Assembly: GCA_022559985.1 (NCBI GenBank)
Contig: JAFJTR010000036.1
Coordinates: forward strand, 62,001 to 126,000
Reading direction: 5' to 3'
From: Parastagonospora avenae f. sp. tritici 18332-5
Taxonomy: Eukaryota; Ascomycota; Dothideomycetes; Pleosporales; Phaeosphaeriaceae
DNA: 64,000 bases
A program made the translations under genes and the position numbers. Shown in pieces: positions 32,939-43,422 of this stretch. How positions within the stretch are numbered: position 1 is the stretch's first letter; each line of letters opens with the position of its first letter. The notes below the pieces were generated by a model. The model ran no database searches and was not told the DNA's origin. It was given only the letters and a program-made list of their open reading frames with translations.

Positions 32939-33664
32939 TTAAACCTGGACCTTGAGGAAGATCCTAGTCTCGTTGGCCTGCAGACCCTCACCCTCTGGCA
33001 ACAACCTCATGTAGAAGTACGGATAAAAGTAGCTCGTGGAGGTCGCCTCGTACCACTTCACACCCCAAGTAGATGTGTTGAAACCTCCGAGGAACCAGCC
33101 GTCCTGCTTTTCTTCGCCGATGTAGTGCTCGTAGAGAGTTGGCTGCTCGCCGTCGATCAAGTACATCAGACCTGCGTCGTATGGGTATGGAGACAGAGCG
33201 GTAGGAGTCCACTTTGAGTCTCCGGGGGCACCGGCAGCATTGACTTTGGTGTTAGCGAGGATGTTGAGCTTGTTGTCGATGCACTGAAATGCGTTTCGTG
33301 CAATACCAAAGCGGTAGCCGAGATTGACCTGCAGATTGGTATGTCAGTCACCAGGTTTATGCGCTTTCATAAATGGGTTTCTCACATATCCCCATCGCAT
33401 GACAGGTCCCTGCGAGCCCACTGACAATGAGTAGGAAGTGCTGGGGCCGAATCTCAGGAGGTCCGGGTTCTCGGAATCCGAGACAATCATGCTCCAAGGT
33501 CCAGCAGTTTGGCTATCCGCGTTGTAGCCGGGGTAAGAAGCGCATCCTGCTGGGAGAGCTTTGATGGTGACATCAGGAAGGGTGGACCTCGACTGAATGT
33601 GAGGGATGGAGCCAGCAAGGGTTGTGGAAAGGACCGAAGCGAGAGCGAGAGATTTGGCAAACAT
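32939..33664 (-). CDS. Secreted protein of unknown function, 222 aa
   Basis: Exon 1 is 33664-33386 and exon 2 33328-32939, with a 57-nt GTGAGA..GCAG intron and phase 0 at MRWGY/VNLGYRF. A clear signal peptide (MFAKSLALASVLSTTLAG) is followed by about 200 residues rich in Tyr, Ser, Pro and Gly. There are two cysteines, near residues 42 and 109, which could pair. One N-glycosylation site (NTS) sits in FNTSTWGVKWYEATS, and the C-terminal end is beta-rich (SYFYPYFYMRLLPEGEG). Aromatic density suggests a compact beta-sandwich, possibly carbohydrate-binding, but no family was recognised. It lies next to the AA9 gene on the same strand with its own TATA box. It could be a lineage-specific effector or wall protein. 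The ATG at 33664 was chosen because it starts the signal peptide; an open frame continues upstream. Confidence 0.75.
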
Positions 33665-34308
33665 GATCGCGGTGGCAACGAGTGTGTTTTGGAGAAGACC
33701 GTGATATGCTGGAGACAGACTATGAGAGACTGATGAGAAGCTCAACAATGGATCTCATTCACTATTTATACTCTTGTAGATCATCATCACTCCATGCAGA
33801 GCTTTACACGCCGTCCAGGCACCGGTGTGCATGCCGCGGTTTTAATATAATCCTTCGACGAAGCGAGATCGCTACCTGCCATCTAGCGGCCATCGCGGTA
33901 GCTGCTGACAGGATGTAGGCTACCACCGGTGAGACACAAGCATTCTGGAGGCAAAAATAGGAGCGACGAAAGCTGATGGGGATCTGGCGGATTTAGTAGG
34001 ACGCCTTATATGTGAATGAGGGACTTTTGATTCGCTACACTTGTCACAATGTGGGATGGCGGCGGGTGGCCGAATTTACCCTGCATTAGCCTCATCTCAA
34101 TTCCATCCAAGCTTCTGCCACTCACATCGTCTTCACAACGCCACTCGTATTCCCGAAAGGCATCAACGTGATGGATGCATTGAAAGTACGCGAGGAACAA
34201 CTCAGCGGTGCATTGACGATTATTCCTTCAACGCTGCCCGGATGATCTCCTGTGGGTAGAAACACCGAGTCCAACTATGGCGCTCTCATTCATCCGTCAT
34301 TGCCAGGC
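33665..34308. other. Intergenic
   Basis: Promoter of the secreted-protein gene and the 3' flank of the reductase gene. No additional gene seen. Confidence 0.5.
33763..33770 (-). promoter_or_regulatory. TATA box of secreted-protein gene
   Basis: TATAAATA on the minus strand about 100 bp upstream of the ATG at 33664, a close match to the TATA consensus. Confidence 0.55.
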
Positions 34309-35423
34309 TTAAGCCCATGGCTCGATGCCAATCTTCTGCCCACTAACACCGACGTGGAGTTTCTCCACGCCCTCAACAACCTTCTCGAGTCCACCTAAGA
34401 CATTCGCAGGCACTCCTTTCAATACTCCAGCCTTGAGAGCCTTCTCGATGAACCCTCCGCTTGCTAGGAAGTGTTCCTGCCACTCGACATTCTCTGGAGC
34501 ATGCGTCGAGAAGCGGTGAAATTGCACAGAGATACCTTCGGGAAGCTCCGGATTTCCAAACATCACAGGCGGCAAGAGGACGAGTATGTTTGCCTTCGTC
34601 ACAGGCTCACCCTCAGGCGCAAGAATCTTGACTATCGTAGACACAGTTGATTTGAGCGAGATAGTGTCAAGCCAGTAGTCCACTGGGAACAAGTCGTGAA
34701 TCTTACTAACAGTATCTGGATCACTGTGGTCGAAGATGTAGTCGGCACCGCATGCTTTGAGAAGATCAAAGTTGTGAGGTGAGCTAGTGCTGATCACCGT
34801 GTAGCCGGCTTGCTTCGCGTACGAGATGGAGAGCGAACCCATGGCCGAAGACCCGCCCCAGATGACTATTTTCTTGCCCTGCTCACTGGCTGGGAGTGGG
34901 CTTGCTGGGACTGTGGGCCAGTGCATACTCAACGTAGACTTGCCGAATAGTGCTCCTGGTGGAGTATAGGACGCAAGCGTCACCGCCTTCGTGAACTCAA
35001 CATCGCCAATCTAATCAAACTGTTAGATGAATATGATCACTTTAGAGAAGGCTGGCTCACCTCAACAATCTCAGAAGCATCAACAATCGAAAAGCGCTGC
35101 AACCCACCGTACTTCGCTTTCTTGTGGGAGAAGATCTTTGTGCCACAAACCACACGCTCGCCTCCAGACACCTTGGTCACTCCAGCGCCGACCTTCTCGA
35201 CAACACCTGCCACAGGGCTGCCGAGGACGGCAGGGTACTCGAGTGGCATGATCGCGAACTTTGCTACCTTTTCATCTGCGGGTTGCATAGCGCATGCCTT
35301 AACCCTGACCAGGACCTCCCCCTCTTCAAGCTCGGCGATTTCGGCATCGCGTACGACAAACGAGCCTTTGGCGGATTCAAGGAATGCGGCGCGGTTACTC
35401 ATTTTGATCGAGGTAGTGCACAT
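34309..35423 (-). CDS. MDR-family enoyl/quinone reductase
   Basis: NAD(P)H-dependent reductase of the medium-chain dehydrogenase family, closest in character to fungal trans-acting enoyl reductases and ToxD-like quinone reductases. Exon 1 is 35423-35061 and exon 2 35010-34309, with a 50-nt GTGAGC..TTAG intron; 354 aa. The GroES-like N-terminal half has LEYPAVLGSPVAGVVEKVG, the usual substrate-domain core, and no zinc ligands. The Rossmann half has IVIWGGSSAMGS (Gly motif at about 173-179) and an NADPH-type basic/Ser turn (STSSPHNFDLLKACGADYIF). A second ATG at 35402 gives MSNRAAFLE, possibly the true start. Such enzymes often sit in polyketide clusters, but no synthase is in this window, so the role is likely general detoxification or unknown. 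Confidence 0.85.
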
Positions 35424-36583
35424 GTAGACTCGCTCGAGTCTGGTAGAGGATGATCGTATGTTTTTGTTGATGTAAAGATCTTATTCTGGAGCGAAATAGT
35501 GTTGTTATGGTAGATGTGTAGTCTGTCAGCATCGAAGAAGGAGAAGCTGTGAGCAGCCAAAAGGGAAGGGTTGCGATATCAACGGACGAATATGTGCGTT
35601 TTCCGTGCTGCGCCTATGCGGCTCAGGCTTTGTAAACACCAGAACATGGGCCCATATCCCGCTGCTGACCGCATACAGCTTTGTCTTGTGTTTGGCTGCA
35701 ATGCAACACAATATCCTCTTTAGGCTGTCAGCAAAGTCACTTTTGGACTAGACTGCCCCGCCTCTACAACAGGTGTATTTTGCGATATGATTAGCCTAGA
35801 TAGTATTGCGTACATACTGTGAGCACTAGGTACTATACACGTCGCTGTATGAGAGCATGTGAAGCTGTGTGGTGGCTCGAGTTGTGACTACGAGCTGAAG
35901 CGTTATTGAGATATTTTTAATTGCTCGCCGGACAGTAGGATTGTGTTCTGATGTATGAATGAGTTCTGGTGTTCTGATGTAAGAATGAGTTCTGAGCCAC
36001 CAATGCATTCTGCGAATAAACAGTGTTGTGTAGCCAGGAAATTGTCCACCTATGAGTCTGGACGCTCCCGCTCTTGAACATGGCACTGATACATGTCCAC
36101 ATCATGATTTCAGATCATCCTGAACCGAGATCGACCTTGAAACACGCGGCTGTGTAAAACAATGCCCGGCAGTCTTCAAGCGGATACCCATGGCACAACG
36201 ACAGTCGCTCTGGACGGGACAGTCCCGGCTCATGACCACTCGAGCCGCAACATTGTGTTGCCACGACTATTATGACACCCCGTGAAATGTGAATGCTCGA
36301 GTGATTGATCACACCAATAGCATCCCTTTCCGCACCAGATACGTCACCATACACTCCAGCACCCCATCGCCCAGAAATACCTAAACGGAAGCCTACGCTA
36401 GTTCCTCTTCCCCAACCCATATATAGCCCACGGGCAACGCTTCCCAGAGTATCCTCACCACGCAACCCTTGATTAGCCTCTTCCTCAACCAAGCCGAGAA
36501 CAACCAAAGCTATCTCCAACTCCCTTATCTTCCTCAACCACTCGCACTCTTATAACCAAATAACCAACCAACAACTCATCACG
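35424..36583. other. Intergenic, 1.16 kb, with a short tandem repeat
   Basis: No gene recognised. A two-unit direct repeat with 26-bp period, starting gttctgatgta, spans 35945-35995 with one or two differences between units. A TATATA-like element at 36420-36426 lies about 160 bp upstream of the small secreted ORF. Confidence 0.5.
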
Positions 36584-36787
36584 ATGCTCTTCAAGCTCAT
36601 TCCCCTCCTCCTCGCGGCCACCTTCGCCACCCTTGCCGCCGCCAACAAGGACAACCCAGACCCATGCAACGGCGCTCCTCTCTGCGTCTTTACTTTGGGC
36701 TCCTGGGTGGCTCCTCTTCATTCAATTGCCGCTCCTTCGCCGACGACTGGCTCGGCGCCTGTGGTCACCTCAACGCTGCGGGCTTAG
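36584..36787 (+). CDS. Small secreted protein candidate
   Basis: 67-codon frame whose first 20 residues (MLFKLIPLLLAATFATLAAA) are a textbook signal peptide, followed by NKDNPDPCNGAPLC. After this the frame loses character. A different frame (offset by -1) then reads NCRSFADDWLGACGHLNAAG with two further cysteines and runs into a perfect GTGAGT donor at 36791. No AG acceptor lies between the two parts, so a simple intron cannot join them. Either a one-base indel broke a four-cysteine secreted protein or the annotated frame is correct. The upstream region is pyrimidine-rich with a TATATA element. Function unknown; effector-like by size only. Confidence 0.45.
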   Translation: MLFKLIPLLLAATFATLAAANKDNPDPCNGAPLCVFTLGSWVAPLHSIAAPSPTTGSAPVVTSTLRA

Positions 36788-37082
36788 GCGGGTGAGTGCC
36801 TCCTCCATGGACTCGGGTGTCGTTTTACTGGAGTAGTGGAAAGGATGTAGTGTAATACGAATACCGGTGCGGTTCGCTCGGATATAGACGCCGTCTGTGG
36901 ATGATGGGCGGATTGGATAGCGCCGAAGTGGAGCTTTCGTAGTGTCCAGGATAATGTTAATAAACTCATGACCCAAACCCTTCTTAGCAATCGTGATCTC
37001 GCATTTGTCGTGCCCAAAAGCCGTGTGCGCATTGCCCCCCTGACAGCACCATTAATCCATCTTTCCCATGTCGTAGATGCCT

Positions 37083-37997
37083 TTATGGCTCCCCCCTCCC
37101 TTCAATCTTGCCCTCAATCCTATGCCCACAACTCCACTCATCCAAAAACAACTCCTGCACAAGATTCACACACCCAAACCACTCCTCCCCCAGCCCCGCC
37201 CCCGGTAAATCCGGATCAACCCTCCCCCCCGTCCCACACTGCTCAAAACACCCCAAGCTCTCAATCGCCCACACCATGCGCTCGTCGTCTTTGTAATGCT
37301 CCTTGAGCCGCGCCCGCCGCACGCTCTTGCGCATCTCGGCCTCGGCCGCGGCCCACGGCTGCGGGTAGTCCGCCGGCATGAGTTTCTCACCTTTCGCAAG
37401 GCGCGCGTTGTTCTGGCGTATGCGCGCGGTAGTTTGTGCGTGCCAGCGGGCTTTGAGGGAGAGGAGGTGGGCGTGTTCGCGGTAGAAGAGGTGCAGCATA
37501 TCTCGCCATTGAAACGAAATCTCGCGGTTCGCAACCTCGATGGCGAGGCCAGGGAGCGCGGTGTCGTTGACCGCGCCACATACGCTGATTGTGTAATTTG
37601 GCATTTCGGGCTTCCAATTAGTGACGTTTTCTTCCCAGCGGGTCATCATCTTGTCGAATTGCTGGACGGTGTTTCGAGGTCGTTTGTCTTGAAACCACAC
37701 GGTGTCTTGCTCATGCCGTTTCCCCAACCGCGAGAATGTGGTGGGGACTTCGGGGCGCTTGCTTTTGCCGCCGAGGTTGTATTTCTCGAGCTGAAAGTCG
37801 ATGTGGATGTGTGGGAGGAAGTACTCCGCGAAGGCGGATTCGGCGCACCAGCGGAGGGTGGAGGATATGCGGCGGCATGATGTCCAGAGATGCGCGGCGT
37901 CGGTATGGTAACTGAAGATGTTGATCCAGACTTCAGGGGGAAGTTCGGCGCAGCAGGATTCGCGTATGCGTGGGCGCGAAGGTGCTTTACATGCCAT
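37083..37997 (-). CDS. F-box-like protein, 304 aa
   Basis: Single exon. Residues about 17-60 (ELPPEVWINIFSYH, then LWTSCRRISSTLRWCAESAF) fit an F-box, the motif that docks substrate receptors to SKP1 in SCF ubiquitin ligases. The remaining 240 residues match a common fungal hypothetical type that follows such F-boxes: an aromatic block with conserved Trp/Arg (MMTRWEENVTNW, then FQWRDMLHLFYREH) and acidic C-terminal WAIESLGCFEQCG. The target is unknown. It starts at an ATG with an in-frame basic N-terminus. The start is likely right because the F-box begins only 17 residues later. No transmembrane segment. Confidence 0.75.
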   Translation of the reverse strand: MACKAPSRPRIRESCCAELPPEVWINIFSYHTDAAHLWTSCRRISSTLRWCAESAFAEYFLPHIHIDFQLEKYNLGGKSKRPEVPTTFSRLGKRHEQDTVWFQDKRPRNTVQQFDKMMTRWEENVTNWKPEMPNYTISVCGAVNDTALPGLAIEVANREISFQWRDMLHLFYREHAHLLSLKARWHAQTTARIRQNNARLAKGEKLMPADYPQPWAAAEAEMRKSVRRARLKEHYKDDERMVWAIESLGCFEQCGTGGRVDPDLPGAGLGEEWFGCVNLVQELFLDEWSCGHRIEGKIEGRGEP

Positions 37998-38454
37998 CTT
38001 GTAGGTGTGTTCCTGATGGGCTTCACGATGACGATGGACGAGTCAAGTTGACATGACATAAGCGTGATGTCGAGTCGAGACTAAATGGCTTGGTTCTGAC
38101 GGCGCATGTACGTGTCACCACGGCTGAAACCTCACGTACCACTGGTAAGGTAGCTCACAAAGAAAATTTCGATTGATCACAACAATAGTGAGTGGAAAAG
38201 CCATCACTCTCCTGGTATTCAAACACCCTAAAATGCCCACCACAAGTCCATCAAGACAACGACCGTGCCATGTACCACCAATGCTTTCACAGCAATCAAT
38301 ATTCCCATAAGACTCCAATAAATGACGTTGCTAAGTGGCCAGAAACATGTCCAAACCACCATGGGTATCTGAGCTCGACAACGCGTTATGTGCTCGCTAA
38401 ATTCAAACATCGCCAAACACGACTCTATCCCCAGAGAATGTATGTATGCCCTCT
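37998..38454. other. Intergenic
   Basis: Promoter of the F-box-like gene and 3' flank of the large glycosyltransferase gene. Nothing further seen. Confidence 0.5.
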
Positions 38455-41400
38455 TCACAACTCCTCTATCCTTCCAGGCTGTCGGTGCTTCAGCCAAATG
38501 TCTCCTCCCTCGCCCTTCTCCCATTTCTTCCAGGCAATCTCGTACGCTTCTTCGAGGTCTCTGACCCAGCGCTTGGTGTCAAAGAGTGGGCTGGTCCATC
38601 GCGATTCGTAGAGCATACGGCGAAGCTGGCTCAATCGTCCGGTTGCACGATGGCCATAGTAGATGCAGTCGCTGCCTAGTCGCACGGCCTTTTCTTCGTA
38701 GTCTTCGTCGTTGGCTGCGATGAGTTCTTTGGCAGCTTGTACGCCCTCGGAGGATTTGGGTAGGGCGCCCTTTAGTATCGAGGCTGCCATGCGCGAGCAC
38801 ATCTTGTACTTGTAACGCGGTAGCGTGAGCAGTGGAGTGCCAGACCAGAGAACATCCGCAGCAGTTGTGTGAGCATTGCACTCAGGGGTATCCAAGAACA
38901 GATCGCAGACACGAGCGCGGGAGATGTGCTGGCTCTTCTGAGCAACGTCGGTGAAGATGATGCGGTTTGCGACTTCTGCTCCAGCCCACATGTACGCTGT
39001 CTGCTTGAGGTTGGTTTCTCCAAGGTCCGGGAAACGAAGGAGCCACAATATGGCGTTGGGAAGGCGCTCGAGGATACGAAGCCAAGTACGAAAAGTTGTA
39101 GGCTCGATCTGTGCAAAGTTAGTCTAAGGGAATGTAATGTTGTATACGGAGTGACAAACCTTGTACAGCTGATTGAAGTTGCCAAGGATAATCGCGTTAT
39201 CCGGCAAGTCTGGAAAGATGTGTTTTCGCATCGCCCATCTTCGCTCTTGCTCTTCCTCCCAGGTCGGTTGCCGACCTTGAGAATCGGGAGCGCTTTGCCG
39301 GTGATCACAGCAGAAGAAGGTATCCCGACAGAAGACAATGTTCTCTCCGTATATCCAGTCTTCGTCTGTGCCCCCACTGTTGTCGTCCACCAGAGCATCT
39401 TCTAAGGTGATGTTTCGACGCCATTGGCGCAGTGTATCAGGCGGCACAGCGGTATCATCTGCAAGCAAGTAGTCACACCATTCAGCTCCCAATGTTCCTG
39501 CGAAGCCCATGAACGCCATCTGTATAGGCGCCGCTCGCGCAGCAAAGACTTCGTTTCTTGCACCTCTGGTATAGCCATTCAGATTGATGAGGACGTGGAT
39601 ACCATCGTTGATGATTTGGCCGACGAGACGTTCCGCTGACCAACTGCTCGCATCGTGAAATACGGGGGCTTCTCTTTCGATCTGCTTTCGATGTTCGGAA
39701 TGATCGCTTCCTGTAGTCGCGTAACAATAGGCCTTCACGCGTTTGCTGTCGTGAAGACCAAAGACAGATTGCATGAGATGCGCCAGTGGATGGTTATTGA
39801 AGTCAGAAGACACGTACCCGACCTTGAGATATGGGTTGGGCGGCGGAGGCGGTTGGTAGACCGTTGCAGGAAGCCACGGCACTCTCAGGGTTGAACATGA
39901 GATGCGGAGACCGTTCCTCTGAGATATCAGCCGGATCTGCTTCGCCGACATGGGGCAGGTGAAGGTGTGGAATGGGAGCACCGTCGGGGCAGCGGGTACG
40001 GTAAGCGCAGCAGGCAGCTGGGGCCTCTTGTAACTCTCTGGGGAACGTTGTTTCCGAGTGATGTATCGATCCTGGTACCACTGCCAAGTCATGTGTCTGA
40101 TGGCTCGTTCGACCAGACGTATGACGCGGGCGCCTTCCCATTTCTGTCCTCTCCACTTGGTGAGCACATCCATCATACTCTTCTGTCTCTCACTGATATC
40201 CTGGGCGCTACCCTCGGTAAGTGCAAGTGGTCGTACAATGTCCTGCATGAAGCCGTCGTCGATCGATCCCCGGCCCCAACTTTCGCCATCTGCAAGTTGT
40301 TTCTCAACCAATCTAACAACCTTGTGAATCCAACCAGAGCTCGAAGCGCCTGGCATCCTGGCATCAAGCAGCATCCCACTTTCATCGACATGCCAGCGAT
40401 CTCGCGCACCAAGATCGTCAGCAATGCCACCTCGACCATTCCAGCCACAAACAGAGTTCAGAGCATTCGCCAGGCCACAGACTGCTTCGGCGAAATCGGG
40501 ACTCGCTTTAACAGCCCGTTTGTAGTAAAGGATCGCGTCACTTATGCGTCCTTTGTCCTTGACCGCATTCGCAAGGTTGGCCAGCGCAATATCAAAGTTC
40601 TGGTCGCATGCGACCGCCTGTTCGTACATCTGAATCGCAACATCCAGTTGTCCAATGTCCTTGAGAAGGCTGCCGAGATTCGTGTAAAGATGAGCATGTC
40701 GCTTGTCCAATTGCAGTCCATAGTAGTAGTATGCGAGTGCAAGAGCGACACCACTTCCTGGTACCAGGCCTGGGATTGGTGGATGGAATGGAGAATGGGA
40801 AATGACCACAGGCTTGGACGGCGCTGATTGTTGTACACTAGCGAGCAGGATACCAACGTTGTTCGCAGTCGAGGGACTGGGTTGCAATGATAAAGATAGG
40901 TAGTAGAGCGCGAGGATCTCTCTTACTCCATAGCTATTTTGGTGAATGCCGGCTTTTGGTAAGCTTGTAGCCATGCCATCTTGGAAAATCTTCGCGAGAG
41001 ACAGAAGAGAATTGCTCGTAGTGGATATCGCAGCTTTTCGAGCCAAGCCATCGGGCACGTACTTGAGACCAGGCAACTGACCGTGGGACGGAAAGCACAG
41101 TTGTGCAGTTCTCGTCGCCGAGTCTGGAGGAAGTAGAATGGGGTCCGAGGATGGCGAGACATGACGGCCACCAGGAGAACGTTCTTCCTGATTGTAGCCA
41201 ACGACGGAAAGGATGCGTTTGATAAGGCCATCAATACCATGAATCTGGTTCCCGGCGCCGATTAGGACGGCTATCTCGAAAGCTCTCGCCGCCCCAGCAT
41301 TGTCTCCTAGCGCGTAAAGCATATTTCCCTTGGCATGAACCAAGGCTAGGATACGTCCATTATCACATCCTGGAATAGCATATCCACTGGAACCAAATCC

Positions 41401-43422
41401 TGGTTGATCAGAACCAGGGAGCTCGTCCAGGTCTTTGAAGACTGATTCATCTTCACCTTCGAATTCGAATACTGGCCGGTCGGAGGCATCAGACAGACTC
41501 GGTGACTCACTCACAGTCGATGTTGATCGCTCGCTCTGTATGTCGAGACTCCTCAAGGCATCAGCTTTCTTGACAAATCTCAACGAACGTTCCACTTCGT
41601 CAATGACTTGGACAGCCTCCTTGGCACGCTGATCGCTGCAGAGCAAGCCTATGAGATGCTCGACAGCCTCGAAGTAGCTTGGGCGAAGCTTAACCGCCTG
41701 TCTCCAGTAGCTTTCGGCCTCGCGCTTGCGTTGGAGCGCCAACAAAGTGGCTGCAAGGTTGGAAATCGCTTCCACGTGATTTTTGTCCAGGGTCAGAATG
41801 TGTTTGTACCAATCTTGAGCCTTTTGGTAGTCGCCAAGAGCGTATGCAAAGCATCCTCCTAACAGGATGCCGTCGATCCAGTTCCACTTGCTCTCCTCGC
41901 AGTGTTTAGTAATAGCTTCCAAGGCAGAAGCAGCCGTCATGCTCGGGGGCATTTCATGGCGAAGGCTTTGACTCTGACTCTGGTTTTGGTTGGCGCTGGC
42001 AATGGAGCCAGACATTCGGCGCAAAGTGCGGACGGGTTCCATGCCAGGCAGTTGGGGCAGCACTGACTGCTGTTGTGAGAAATGCTGCCAAGAGTGTCGC
42101 TGGGCGGAAGCATCAAGCCCTCCTACCGACCAAGCTGAGGCTGAACGCGAATGGGAAATCTGCGGTCTTCGCATCGTTGGGGATCCAGTATGGGATGAGC
42201 GACGCTCGATGGTGGGAGAACTCATGCTGCCGGCGGACTCGGACAAATTCGCACCAGGTTGTCGTGGTGGCTTCGGGTAAATGTGTGGTCTCGATGTTTG
42301 GCGTCCATGTGCGTTGTGCGAATGTTTACGTGTATGAGTCAAATATCTGAGAAGATCAACGTAGACTGTGTGCGCCCAAGCAAAAACCTTCTCCCTGGAC
42401 TGGCCGTTGAACGACTGTGGGCCATATTCAGCGGTCGGTGTTGTGGCGGAAGCATGATCAACGATGGCTGTTGATTGTCCCGACGGTAACACATCTTGAG
42501 AATGCTGGGATGGTGCGAATGGCACGGATGGATGCTGGTAATCTAGTGTGTAATGCTGCTGTGGTTGCGGATACAGTGAGAAGTCAGACGATTGTCGTGC
42601 GAAGTTTTTATATAATTGGGGGCCCTGGTTGAACTGGAAGGGGTTCTGTTGGTAGTTCGAGATGTGTGGGACTGAGGTGTTGTAGGCATGCGCATGATAT
42701 GCGCTGTGCTGGGGATGCGCCCACTGAGGACGCTGATGATGTAAGAAGCGGGGGTCTCGCATTGCTGCAGGTTGATAAGGTGTGTAAGTTCCATCCGGCC
42801 AGTATGGTCCGAATGGCCCTTGGTCATTTGAAGCTGTAGGTCCCAGCGGGCTCTGACCAGGCACTGCCATGGCTCCTCCATATGGGGCATACATCTGGTA
42901 AGGAAGGAGTGGCTGCAGAGGCGGCATTTGGTTCAGCATGGAGTCGATCTGCGGAAGATTCTGTCCCGCTCTGCCCGAGCCCGTCTCGAAGTAGAGACTG
43001 GGGCTCCAGTCAAAAGATCCATCTTGCCTGGTGTTGGCTGGCGAGCGTAGCGGAAGGTCTTGCTTCAGGCCGTACGGCATGCTTGCCTCTGCAGTCACTG
43101 GCAACAGTATGTGCTTGGTCGCGTGCGGCTTCTCCGTCTGCTCCACGGACGTGCCATCGTACGCCGCCGCCAAGATGCCGTTAGGTGTCTTGCGGCGCAG
43201 CATGTGTTCAGGTGGTTTCAGGGCGCCTGCAGCATCGGAGCTTTGTGAGCTGTACGAGTTGTGGCGCGAGAGCGGGTGGGCATATCGCTGGGGCAGAGGG
43301 TGCTGGGCGAGGGTGCGGCCTTCGAAGCCTGAGGCATTGCGGAGGAGTGGTGGGTGAGTCGGAGTAGGCGGGAGGTTGTTGTACACGTGCGGCTGGGGAG
43401 GATACGGTCGCACCATGGTCAT
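38455..43422 (-). CDS. GT41 TPR glycosyltransferase (OGT/SPINDLY type)
   Basis: Large cytosolic/nuclear protein with the architecture of O-GlcNAc (or O-fucose) transferases: TPR repeats, then a split GT41 catalytic domain. Exon 1 is 43422-39160 and exon 2 39108-38455, with a 51-nt GTTTGT..ACAG intron; 1638 aa. Residues 1-500 are low-complexity (Gln, Pro, His, Ser, Tyr). TPR units are clear at about 520-600 (ALGDYQKAQDWYKHILTLD) and again near 930-1000 (YTNLGSLLKDIGQLDVAIQM). The catalytic part has VGYVSSDFNNHPLAHLMQS with the family His, a glycine-rich INLNGYTRGARNE, then after the intron ANRIIFTDVAQKSQHISRAR and DTPECNAHTTAADVLWSGTP, the nucleotide-sugar binding block. Homologues occur in many filamentous fungi but not in baker's yeast. 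Whether it transfers GlcNAc or fucose cannot be told. Confidence 0.9.

Noticed and set aside
31516..37997. Secondary-metabolite cluster around the enoyl reductase
   Set aside because: No polyketide synthase, NRPS, terpene synthase or cluster regulator is present in the window.
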